64,000 nucleotides of DNA, from NCBI RefSeq assembly GCF_000517405.1, contig NZ_CP006568.1, forward strand, positions 1,984,001 to 2,048,000, given 5' to 3'. The translations under genes and the position numbers were made by a program. Below the pieces are notes generated by a model. The model had not been told where the DNA came from, made no database searches, and worked only from the letters and a program-made list of their open reading frames with translations. Position 1 is the first letter of the stretch. Every line of letters starts with the position of its first letter. Origin of the DNA: Candidatus Sodalis pierantonius str. SOPE (lineage in GTDB: Bacteria > Pseudomonadota > Gammaproteobacteria > Enterobacterales > Enterobacteriaceae). Shown piece after piece: positions 47,429-55,211 of this stretch.

Positions 47429-47984
47429 CATCTGTAAAGGCGCAAGTCGCCGGTGCGCGCACTGCCCCGCTGCACCGTGGCGGTGGCTGGCACGGCATGC
47501 CGGTCCTTGCGCCTCCTGAGGCACACCCGGCACGCGTGTTGCAGGTTTTGCACGCGCAGGCCGGACCTTTCACCCGTCCTGGCGCCGATTTTCCGGCCGC
47601 GGAGGGCAGCAGGTTGCAAAAATCGCTTACGCTGCCCGAGACGCGGCACGCCCTCGTCCTACGCGCGTCCCGTCGTGGATTATAGTTAAAGGAATCAGCG
47701 GGTGAACCAGCGGGCGATGCCGGACGGCGGATCACCTTATGTCGCGCGATACCGCGCAAAAAGCGCAAGGGTACCCTGGCGTCTGGCGCTGTTGGGCCTA
47801 CAACCCGCGCCGCGCAGCCCGCCCGTAGCGGTATAGGCAATTGATCGTGGCAGTGTGCGAGTGTATGCTCAGGGCAATTTTTTTACCGTAACTCTTTTAG
47901 CTTGCCTCAAAGATGAGGGTAGCTCGGTTTAGGCGCGCGACGTTAGCCTGACGAGCCTCGTCCATCCTATGGCGAAAAGGATGT
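47429..47984. other. Leader region of the O-antigen operon
   Basis: 556 bases without a gene; ORFs here are antisense or GC-rich noise. The last 150 bases before manC must hold the operon promoter and leader. I cannot point to a firm -10/-35 pair. An ops-like element is listed separately. Confidence 0.5.
47915..47926 (+). promoter_or_regulatory. Possible ops/JUMPStart-like element
   Basis: GAGGGTAGCTCG matches the RfaH ops element GGCGGTAGCGTG at 8 of 12 positions, including the GGTAGC core. It lies about 60 bp before manC, the first gene of a long O-antigen operon, which is where JUMPStart elements normally occur. The match is weak. Confidence 0.35.
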
Positions 47985-49400
47985 ATGTTACTTCCCGTTA
48001 TTATGGCCGGTGGAACCGGCAGCCGTCTGTGGCCGATGTCACGCGAGCTTTATCCCAAGCAGTTTCTCACCCTGCACGGCGATCATTCCATGTTGCAGGA
48101 AACGGTGCTGCGCCTGGAAGGGCTCAATACCCGCCAGCCGTTGGTGATTTGTAATGAGGAACACCGTTTTCTGGTGGCGGAACAGCTGCGGCAAATCGAC
48201 AAGCTGTCGCAAAATATCATCTTGGAACCGGTGGGGCGCAATACGGCCCCGGCCATCGCATTGGCCGCTTTGAGCGCCATCGTTGACGGTGATGATCCGC
48301 TGCTATTAGTGCTGGCGGCCGATCACGTGATTGAGGATGAGAAGGCGTTTCATCGCGCTATTCAGCAGGCGCTCCCTTACGCCCGCAACGGCAATCTGGT
48401 GACGTTCGGTATCGTGCCCAGCGCGCCGGAGACAGGGTACGGTTATATTCAGCGCGGTGAGGCACAAAACGATGCGGCGGTTTTCCAGGTGCATCGGTTC
48501 GTGGAAAAACCGGATCGGGCGACGGCGGAACGTTATATCGCCAGCAGCGAATATTACTGGAATAGCGGCATGTTCCTGTTTCGCGCTAAAAAATACCTCA
48601 GCGAGCTCGGTAAATTCCGCCCAGATATTCTCGCTGCCTGTGAAAAAGCCATCGAATCGCCGCAGGCGGATAGCAATCAGGAGTTTATTCGCATCGACAA
48701 AGACGAATTCATCACCTGTCCCGATGATTCGGTGGATTATGCGGTGATGGAAAAAACCGCCGACGCCATGGTGGTACCGCTGGATGCCGGTTGGAGCGAT
48801 GTGGGATCCTGGTCGGCGCTGTGGGAAGTCAATCAAAAGGACGACAGGCAAAATGCCCTTACCGGCGATGTTTTTCTGCACAATACCGCCAATTGCTACA
48901 TCAATACCGATGAGAAAATGGTGACGGCCATCGGCGTGAACAACTTGGTGATTGTGAACACCAAAGATGCGGTGTTGGTCGTCGATAAGGATAAGGTGCA
49001 GGACGTCAAGAAAGTGGTGGAATATCTGAAAACCCACGCCCGCAGCGAATATCGCCGTCATCGTGAGTCCTATCGCCCGTGGGGACGCATTGACACCGTG
49101 GTCAATGAAGCTCGCTACAACGTCAATCGCATTACCGTCAAACCGGGCGGGATGTTTTCGCTACAGATGCATCATCACCGCACCGAGCACTGGGTAGTGC
49201 TATCCGGCACAGCACGGGTGACGGTGGAGGACAAGTCTTATTTACTGACCGAGAACCAGTCCACCTTCATTCCCGTCGGGTCGGTACACAGTTTGGAAAA
49301 CCCGGGGAAAATTCCGCTGGAACTCCTGGAGATCCAATCCGGCTCCTATCTCGGTGAAGACGATATCATCCGTCTGCGCGATCCTTATGGCCGCTGCTGA
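47985..49400 (+). CDS. manC: Mannose-1-phosphate guanylyltransferase / mannose-6-phosphate isomerase
   Basis: 471 residues, the usual length of type II bifunctional ManC/CpsB. It converts mannose-1-phosphate and GTP to GDP-mannose, the donor for the mannosyltransferases encoded downstream. The N-terminal pyrophosphorylase domain opens with VIMAGGTGSRLWPMSRELYPKQF (residues 5-27) and has FVEKPD near 165. The C-terminal cupin domain carries MHHHRTEHWVVLSGTARV and the ending RLRDPYGR typical of the isomerase part. An AAAGGATGT ribosome site precedes ATG 47985. First gene of the polymannose cluster; intact. Confidence 0.96.
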   Translation: MLLPVIMAGGTGSRLWPMSRELYPKQFLTLHGDHSMLQETVLRLEGLNTRQPLVICNEEHRFLVAEQLRQIDKLSQNIILEPVGRNTAPAIALAALSAIVDGDDPLLLVLAADHVIEDEKAFHRAIQQALPYARNGNLVTFGIVPSAPETGYGYIQRGEAQNDAAVFQVHRFVEKPDRATAERYIASSEYYWNSGMFLFRAKKYLSELGKFRPDILAACEKAIESPQADSNQEFIRIDKDEFITCPDDSVDYAVMEKTADAMVVPLDAGWSDVGSWSALWEVNQKDDRQNALTGDVFLHNTANCYINTDEKMVTAIGVNNLVIVNTKDAVLVVDKDKVQDVKKVVEYLKTHARSEYRRHRESYRPWGRIDTVVNEARYNVNRITVKPGGMFSLQMHHHRTEHWVVLSGTARVTVEDKSYLLTENQSTFIPVGSVHSLENPGKIPLELLEIQSGSYLGEDDIIRLRDPYGRC

Positions 49401-49759
49401 TTGCAGGCGCCGCGGCGGCGGCGACGGATTTCAGGATTAATCTGCTGTCTGGCCGGGGCGCCCTGTTTTACCCTCGTGCCTGCGGAGCCACGGAGCCGAT
49501 AGTGGCAATGCCCTGATAAAAGAAATGCCGTATCTCTTTCCTGCGTGTTTAGGGGACTATCTCGCCGTTCATGCCCGCGGCTTTCGGGCGATTCGCGCGC
49601 GGGCGGCAGGGGTGCGACTCGGTGAGGGCAGGGACGAGAAACCAACGCCGATAAAGGCGCCGTCCGGCGGGCAGCGAGAAATCCCATCTGGTGACGCTGT
49701 CGCGGTAGATGATAGAATTGATTGAATGATACTGCTGTCGAAAACATTTTGAGGGAAAC
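49401..49759. other. manC-manB intergenic stretch
   Basis: 359 bases, unusually long for two genes of one pathway. I see no gene, clear terminator or promoter. An ORF on either strand here is GC-rich noise. It may be the trace of a lost gene. Confidence 0.45.
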
Positions 49760-51136
49760 ATGGCTGTTTTATCCTGCTTTAAGGCCTATGACATTCGGGG
49801 AAGATTGGGTGCAGAGCTCAATGAGGATATTGCTTATCGCATCGGCCGCGCCTACGGCGAGCTGCTCAAGCCGCGCAGTATGGTCATCGGCGGCGATGTG
49901 CGCTTGACCAGCGAGGGTCTAAAACAGGCCCTGGCGCGCGGATTGAACGATGCCGGCGCTGACGTCCTGGATATCGGCATGAGCGGTACGGAAGAGATTT
50001 ATTTCGCCACCTCCCATTTGGGGGTGGACGGCGGGATTGAGGTGACGGCCAGCCATAATCCGATGGACTATAACGGCATGAAGCTGGTGCGCGAGCAGTC
50101 CCGTCCCATTAGCGGCGATACCGGCCTGCGCGACATCCAGCGTCTGGCCGAAGAGAGCGCGTTCGGGCCGGTGGCGCAGGTGCGCGGCAGCCTGTGCCGC
50201 GTCGATGTGCTGTCGGCCTATGTAGATCACCTGCTGGGGTTTATTGACCTCGCCCGGTTTCGTCGCCCGATGACGTTGGTCATTAACTCGGGCAATGGCG
50301 CCGCGGGGCATGTGGTGGACGCACTGGAGGCGCGGTTCCAGGCCGCGGGCGCGCCGGTGTCCTTTGTGAAACTGCATCACCAGCCGGACGGTCATTTTCC
50401 CAACGGCATTCCCAATCCGCTGCTGCCTGAATGCCGCCAGGATACCACCGACGCCGTGAACGCCGCTGGCGCCGATATGGGCATTGCTTTCGACGGCGAT
50501 TTCGACCGTTGCTTTTTATTCGATGAGCAGGGGGGGTTTGTTGAAGGCTATTACATCGTCGGTCTGCTGGCGGAAGCCTTTTTACACAAGCATCCCGACA
50601 GCAAGATTATCCACGATCCCCGCCTGACCTGGAACACCGAGGATATCGTTACCCGCGCCGGCGGCACGCCGGTGATGTCGAAAACCGGCCATGCGTTTAT
50701 TAAGGAACGCATGCGCGCGGAGAATGCGATTTACGGCGGGGAAATGAGCGCCCACCACTATTTCCGCGATTTCTTCTATTGCGACAGCGGGATGATCCCG
50801 TGGCTGCTGGTGGCGGAGCTGATGGCGGTGCGGGGGCAATCCCTGAGCCAACTGGTGGGCGAACGTATGCGCGCCTACCCGGCTTCGGGTGAAATCAATC
50901 GCCAGTTGGTCGATGTGCCGGCGGCGATTGCCGCGGTGCTGGATCATTACCGTGATGCGGCGCTGGCAATCGATCGCACCGATGGCATCAGCGTGGTGTT
51001 TGCCGATTGGCGTTTTAATCTGCGCAGTTCCAATACCGAACCGGTGGTACGGCTGAACGTCGAGTCGCGGGGCGACACTGCCCTGATGAAGGATAAAACC
51101 CGGGAAATTCTTGCCATACTGACTGGAACGCACTGA
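49760..51136 (+). CDS. manB: Phosphomannomutase
   Basis: 458 residues; alpha-D-phosphohexomutase superfamily. It turns mannose-6-phosphate into mannose-1-phosphate for ManC. The catalytic phosphoserine loop VTASHNPMDYNGMK holds Ser98; the metal-binding loop is FDGDFDR (near 243-249), the sugar-specificity loop GGEMSAHHYF (near 330) and the phosphate-binding loop RSSNTEPVVRLNVES (near 420). Length equals E. coli CpsG/ManB (456). GAGGGAAAC precedes the ATG. Its TGA overlaps the wzm ATG (TGATG), so synthesis enzyme and exporter are translationally linked. Intact. Confidence 0.96.
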   Translation: MAVLSCFKAYDIRGRLGAELNEDIAYRIGRAYGELLKPRSMVIGGDVRLTSEGLKQALARGLNDAGADVLDIGMSGTEEIYFATSHLGVDGGIEVTASHNPMDYNGMKLVREQSRPISGDTGLRDIQRLAEESAFGPVAQVRGSLCRVDVLSAYVDHLLGFIDLARFRRPMTLVINSGNGAAGHVVDALEARFQAAGAPVSFVKLHHQPDGHFPNGIPNPLLPECRQDTTDAVNAAGADMGIAFDGDFDRCFLFDEQGGFVEGYYIVGLLAEAFLHKHPDSKIIHDPRLTWNTEDIVTRAGGTPVMSKTGHAFIKERMRAENAIYGGEMSAHHYFRDFFYCDSGMIPWLLVAELMAVRGQSLSQLVGERMRAYPASGEINRQLVDVPAAIAAVLDHYRDAALAIDRTDGISVVFADWRFNLRSSNTEPVVRLNVESRGDTALMKDKTREILAILTGTH

Positions 51137-51936
51137 TGCTCAATGCCCTATTCGGTAGCATTTCCCGCTACCGCGGCTTTATTATTGATAGTATCCGCCG
51201 GGATTTTCAGTCTCGCTATCAAAAAAGCAGCTTTCTCGGTGCGCTATGGCTGATTTTGCAGCCGGTGGCCATGATTTCGGTGTATACGCTGGTGTTTTCT
51301 TCACTGATGCGCGCGCGTATGCCCGATATGAATACCCCCTTCGCCTATAGTATTTACCTGTGCTCGGGCGTGCTGACCTGGGGATTGTTTACCGAGACGT
51401 TAAACGGCTTGGTGAATGTGTTTCTCAATAATGCCAACATACTTAAGAAACTCAATTTTCCACGTATTTGCCTGCCGATCATCGTGTCGGTATCGTCGTT
51501 AATCAATTTTTTGATTATCTTCGCCCTTTTCGTGCTGTTTATGGTTGTTTCCGGCACGTTTCCCGGCTGGATCTTCTTTGCCATTATCCCCGTGCTGTTG
51601 GTACAGATGATGTTCACCGTGGGTTTGGGAATTATATTAGGCGTGATGAATGTGTTTGTGCGCGACGTGGGGCAGTTTGTCGTCATTTTGCTACAGTTCT
51701 GGTTTTGGTTCACGCCCATCGTTTACGCCGCGCGTACGCTTCCCGAATGGGCCCGCGCCACGATACGCTTTAATCCGATGGCGACCCTGGTGGAGTCATA
51801 TCAAAATGTCCTGCTCTATCATCATATGCCTGACTGGTTGGCGCTGGCGCCGGTTACGGCTGTCGCCCTGGTGTTGTTTGCCATCGGCTGGCGGATGTTT
51901 CAGCGACATGCGGCCGATATTGTGGATGAGATTTAA
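51136..51936 (+). CDS. wzm: O-antigen ABC transporter permease Wzm
   Basis: 266 residues, six predicted membrane helices, of the ABC-2 polysaccharide exporter type (E. coli O9a Wzm 261). The N-terminal amphipathic part SIRRDFQSRYQKSSFLGALWLILQP is the family hallmark. As a dimer with Wzt it carries the finished undecaprenol-linked mannan across the inner membrane. It overlaps manB by one base and wzt by one base (TAATG), so the operon is tightly packed. Intact. Confidence 0.95.
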   Translation: MLNALFGSISRYRGFIIDSIRRDFQSRYQKSSFLGALWLILQPVAMISVYTLVFSSLMRARMPDMNTPFAYSIYLCSGVLTWGLFTETLNGLVNVFLNNANILKKLNFPRICLPIIVSVSSLINFLIIFALFVLFMVVSGTFPGWIFFAIIPVLLVQMMFTVGLGIILGVMNVFVRDVGQFVVILLQFWFWFTPIVYAARTLPEWARATIRFNPMATLVESYQNVLLYHHMPDWLALAPVTAVALVLFAIGWRMFQRHAADIVDEI

Positions 51937-53219
51937 TGACCCGTATTGAAGTCACTCAGGTCGGCAAGGCCTATAAATACTACGCCTCAAAATGGCATCG
52001 GTTAGTGGAAAAACTGGGGCCGCTTTCCGTCGAGCGCCATAGCAAAAAATGGGTGCTGAAAGATATCTCCTTTACCGTACAGGCCGGCGAGTCGGTAGGC
52101 ATCGTCGGCGTTAATGGCGCCGGCAAAAGCACGTTGCTGAAGCTGCTTACCGGCACCACGAAACCCACTACCGGCAAAATTACCCTGCACGGGCGTGTCG
52201 CGGCGCTGCTGGAATTGGGGATGGGATTTCATCCCGATTTCTCCGGCTGGCAAAATGTCTATATGTCCGGTTTAATGATGGGCTATAGCCGTGAAATGAT
52301 AACGAGCCTGATGGCGGATATCGAGAAATTCGCCGATATCGGCGACTATATCGATCGGCCGGTGCGCATCTACTCCAGCGGTATGCAGATGCGGCTGGCG
52401 TTCGCGGTAGCGACCGCGTCGCGGCAGGATATTCTTATTGTCGATGAGGCCCTGTCGGTCGGGGATTCTCGCTTCCAAGCCAAATGTTTTGCCCGGATCG
52501 CCGACTTTAAGCGTCAAGGCACCACGCTGTTGCTGGTTTCCCATAGCGCCGGCGATATCGTCAAGCATTGCGACCGCGCTATTTTTCTCAAAAATGGCGC
52601 CATCGAGCTTGACGGCTCAGCCCGTGATGTCACCAACCGCTATTTGGATGAGCTGTTTGGTAAACAAGCCGACGCAGCGGTGGAACCGGTGCCGGCGGAC
52701 AGTCCGTTGGGATTGACGTTGACCGCCCAAGGCGATCTCTTCGCCAGCCGCCGCGGTTATCGCGCGGAAGAGTATCGCTGGGGGCAGGGCGGCGCGAAAA
52801 TCATCGATTTCGATATTCAGGCGGGTGGCGAACATTACCCCGCCGCCATTGATAGCACTAGCCAGACGGACTTACATGTCAAAGTGTTGTTTGAGCGGGA
52901 CTTTGACAGCGTAGTGCCGGGTATGCTGATAAAAAGTCTTGAAGGGCTATTCTTATACGGCACGAATTCATTTCTTTGCTCTCAGGGCCGAGAGCATATT
53001 TCGGTGAAAGCAGGGGAAGTCAGAGTGTTTACTTTTAGTTTCCTGATGAATCTCAATCAGGGCGACTATTTACTCTCTTGCGGGATCTCTGCCGGTAATC
53101 CTCTCGGCGAGATGGTGCCATTAGATCGGCGATATGACGCGATCATGTTGCACGTCAGCCGCAAGGTGGAATTCTGGGGTCTTATTGATCTGGCATCGAC
53201 ATTTAAAAGTCATTCATAA
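51936..53219 (+). CDS. wzt: O-antigen ABC transporter ATPase Wzt
   Basis: 427 residues. The N-terminal nucleotide-binding domain has Walker A GVNGAGKS (58-65), signature YSSGMQMR (near 147) and Walker B ILIVDEAL (near 168). Residues about 250-427 form a beta-rich C-terminal domain of the Wzt type that, in E. coli O8/O9a, binds the chain end carrying the WbdD modification (E. coli O9a Wzt about 431). The presence of this domain together with WbdD means export is probably coupled to chain termination. Intact; ends 9-18 bp before wbdD. Confidence 0.95.
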   Translation: MTRIEVTQVGKAYKYYASKWHRLVEKLGPLSVERHSKKWVLKDISFTVQAGESVGIVGVNGAGKSTLLKLLTGTTKPTTGKITLHGRVAALLELGMGFHPDFSGWQNVYMSGLMMGYSREMITSLMADIEKFADIGDYIDRPVRIYSSGMQMRLAFAVATASRQDILIVDEALSVGDSRFQAKCFARIADFKRQGTTLLLVSHSAGDIVKHCDRAIFLKNGAIELDGSARDVTNRYLDELFGKQADAAVEPVPADSPLGLTLTAQGDLFASRRGYRAEEYRWGQGGAKIIDFDIQAGGEHYPAAIDSTSQTDLHVKVLFERDFDSVVPGMLIKSLEGLFLYGTNSFLCSQGREHISVKAGEVRVFTFSFLMNLNQGDYLLSCGISAGNPLGEMVPLDRRYDAIMLHVSRKVEFWGLIDLASTFKSHS

Positions 53220-53237
53220 AAAGGCTATGTGAAAGCA

Positions 53238-55199
53238 ATGAGTAAAAATGTGCAGCAGCTGGTGGTGGAACTGCCTGAGGTGTATCAGACCATTTATGGG
53301 CATCCGGAATGGGCGCAGGCGGCGTCGCGGGACTGCTATGATCGTATTGATACCCTTGGCGCCATCTATGATCAATTGGCCGCGAAGCTCGGCCGACCAT
53401 TGCGGGTGCTGGATCTGGGCTGTGCCCAGGGCTTCTTTTGTTTGAGCCTGGCCGAGCGCGGCGCCACCGTCAAAGGCGTGGATTTCCAAGAGGAAAATAT
53501 CGCGGTGTGCCGCGCGCTGGCCGATGAAAACCCACAATTGGACGCCTCTTTCGCCACCGGCCGCATTGAGGAGGTCATCAATGCGCTGGAGCCCGGTCAA
53601 TATGATCTGGCTATCGGCCTGAGCGTGTTCCATCACATCGTTCATCTTCACGGCGTGGCGCGGACGCAGCGCTGGCTGGCCCGTCTCGCTTCCTGCACCG
53701 AAGCCATGATCCTGGAGCTGGCGCTACGCGGGGAACCGCTATATTGGGGACCTTCTCAGCCGGCGGACCCGCGCGAATTGCTGCGCGATTGCGCTTTCTT
53801 TCACGAAATCGCGCGTTTTAACACGCATCTCTCCGCTATTTATCGCCCGCTGTACGTGGTCAGTCAACATTGGCTGCTGCTAGAGGGACATTGTGAGGTC
53901 ATCGAGCAGTGGCGTGATGCGCCTTATACCGAGGCACAGGAGGTCCACCACGGCAGCCGCCGCTACTATTTTGGCAAAAACTATTTCTGTAAGGTTATCA
54001 ATTTCAACCTGGCTGACGGTAGCCTGCTGGAGGCGGAAAACCAACGCAATCAGGACGAACTGCGGCGCGAATGCGCCTTTCTTAGCGCACCGCCGTCGGG
54101 CTTCGTTGCGCCGGCTTTGCTCGGGCATGGCATAAGCGACAGCGAAGGATGGCTGATAACGGAACGGCTGGAGGGCGAATTACTGCGGGACCGGTTATTG
54201 CGCGAAGACGGGCTGGATAAGGCGCGTATCATCGGCGAGCTGCTGGAGCAACTGACGCTTTTGGAGCAGGCCGGTCTTTATCATGACGATTTGCGCAGTT
54301 GGAATGTCCTTATCAATCATAAAGACGAGGTGCGCCTCATCGATTACGGCTCGATTGGCGCCGAAAAAACCGATTGTGTCTGGCCATACGATCTTTTTCA
54401 GTCCTGGTTTATTTTTGTCAACGAACTGTTCAATCTGCCAGCGACAAAACTCGACCTGCTTCGCCCCTTTGCCCTTAGCCCGTTCAATGTGCCGGAACCC
54501 TTTCGCCACTGGCTGTTTGCCGCCTGGCGTCAGCCGGCGCAGACCTTAACCTTCGTCAAGCTACAGGCGCTATTTGCGCAGCGCGAACAGTTGCCGGCCT
54601 GTGCAGAGAACGAGACCGGCATGGAGCGCTGGGTGGCGGCTATGGAATCAGGTCTACAACAACTGCAACTGCATGTGCATCATCTGCCGGGTGACAGCGT
54701 GGCGCCGCCGCCAAGCAGCGATTTTGGCGCCCCTTTTGAAGACCTGTTACGCCGTACCGAGAGGCTCGAACAGCAAATGGCCGAGCAGCTTGAGCGCCAG
54801 CGGGACAGCGACGATCGGCTGGCGGCCGTTTTGAGCAGCCGATCTTGGCGTTTGATGCCCCCATATCGCTATGCGGGGTTGCAGTACCATTTGCTACGTC
54901 AGCACGGTGTCAAAGGCCGCGCCCGCCATGCCGCCAAACGGGCGTTACGAGCGGGTTATGCGCAGATTCACCGGCGTCCGGCACTGAAATCTTGGGTCAT
55001 CAATACCCTCCATAAAAGCGGATACTACCCCCAGGCGCGGCAGCTTTTTCAGCGTTTATTTCCACTCTCTCATTCCGTAGAGGAAGGGATGCAGCAGGCA
55101 ACACACGATGCCCAACGCGCGCGCTTATCGGCGCAATTGAACGAGATGGACAGCGTGCCCGAAGAGGTGCGAAATATTTATCAGCAGCTGAAAAAATAA
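53238..55199 (+). CDS. wbdD: O-antigen chain terminator WbdD (methyltransferase-kinase)
   Basis: 653 residues from ATG 53238, which aligns with E. coli O9a WbdD (708 residues); GTG 53229 would add three. Order: SAM methyltransferase (VLDLGCAQGFFCLSLA at 57-72; IGLSVFHHIVHLHGV near 135), kinase-like domain (RRYYFGKNYFCK, catalytic YHDDLRSWNVLI near 350, LIDYGS near 368), a short coiled coil (EDLLRRTERLEQQMAEQLERQ near 500-540), and a basic C-terminus (SWRLMPPYRYAGLQYHLLRQHG) that attaches to the membrane and WbdA. WbdD stops mannan growth by capping the non-reducing end. Whether the cap is methyl, phosphate or methyl-phosphate is not decided. The coil seems about 50 residues shorter than in O9a. 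Confidence 0.93.
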   Translation: MSKNVQQLVVELPEVYQTIYGHPEWAQAASRDCYDRIDTLGAIYDQLAAKLGRPLRVLDLGCAQGFFCLSLAERGATVKGVDFQEENIAVCRALADENPQLDASFATGRIEEVINALEPGQYDLAIGLSVFHHIVHLHGVARTQRWLARLASCTEAMILELALRGEPLYWGPSQPADPRELLRDCAFFHEIARFNTHLSAIYRPLYVVSQHWLLLEGHCEVIEQWRDAPYTEAQEVHHGSRRYYFGKNYFCKVINFNLADGSLLEAENQRNQDELRRECAFLSAPPSGFVAPALLGHGISDSEGWLITERLEGELLRDRLLREDGLDKARIIGELLEQLTLLEQAGLYHDDLRSWNVLINHKDEVRLIDYGSIGAEKTDCVWPYDLFQSWFIFVNELFNLPATKLDLLRPFALSPFNVPEPFRHWLFAAWRQPAQTLTFVKLQALFAQREQLPACAENETGMERWVAAMESGLQQLQLHVHHLPGDSVAPPPSSDFGAPFEDLLRRTERLEQQMAEQLERQRDSDDRLAAVLSSRSWRLMPPYRYAGLQYHLLRQHGVKGRARHAAKRALRAGYAQIHRRPALKSWVINTLHKSGYYPQARQLFQRLFPLSHSVEEGMQQATHDAQRARLSAQLNEMDSVPEEVRNIYQQLKK

Positions 55200-55211
55200 A
55201 AGGTAACATCA

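Noticed and set aside
46980..47840. 286-codon minus-strand ORF across the gcd tail
   Set aside because: Overlaps the conserved gcd fragment and its terminator; composition is antisense-like.
48306..49061. 251-codon minus-strand ORF inside manC
   Set aside because: Antisense to a conserved enzyme, with no recognisable domain.
53229..53237. GTG 53229 as the start of wbdD
   Set aside because: ATG 53238 aligns directly with the E. coli protein start; the GTG is possible but adds only three residues.
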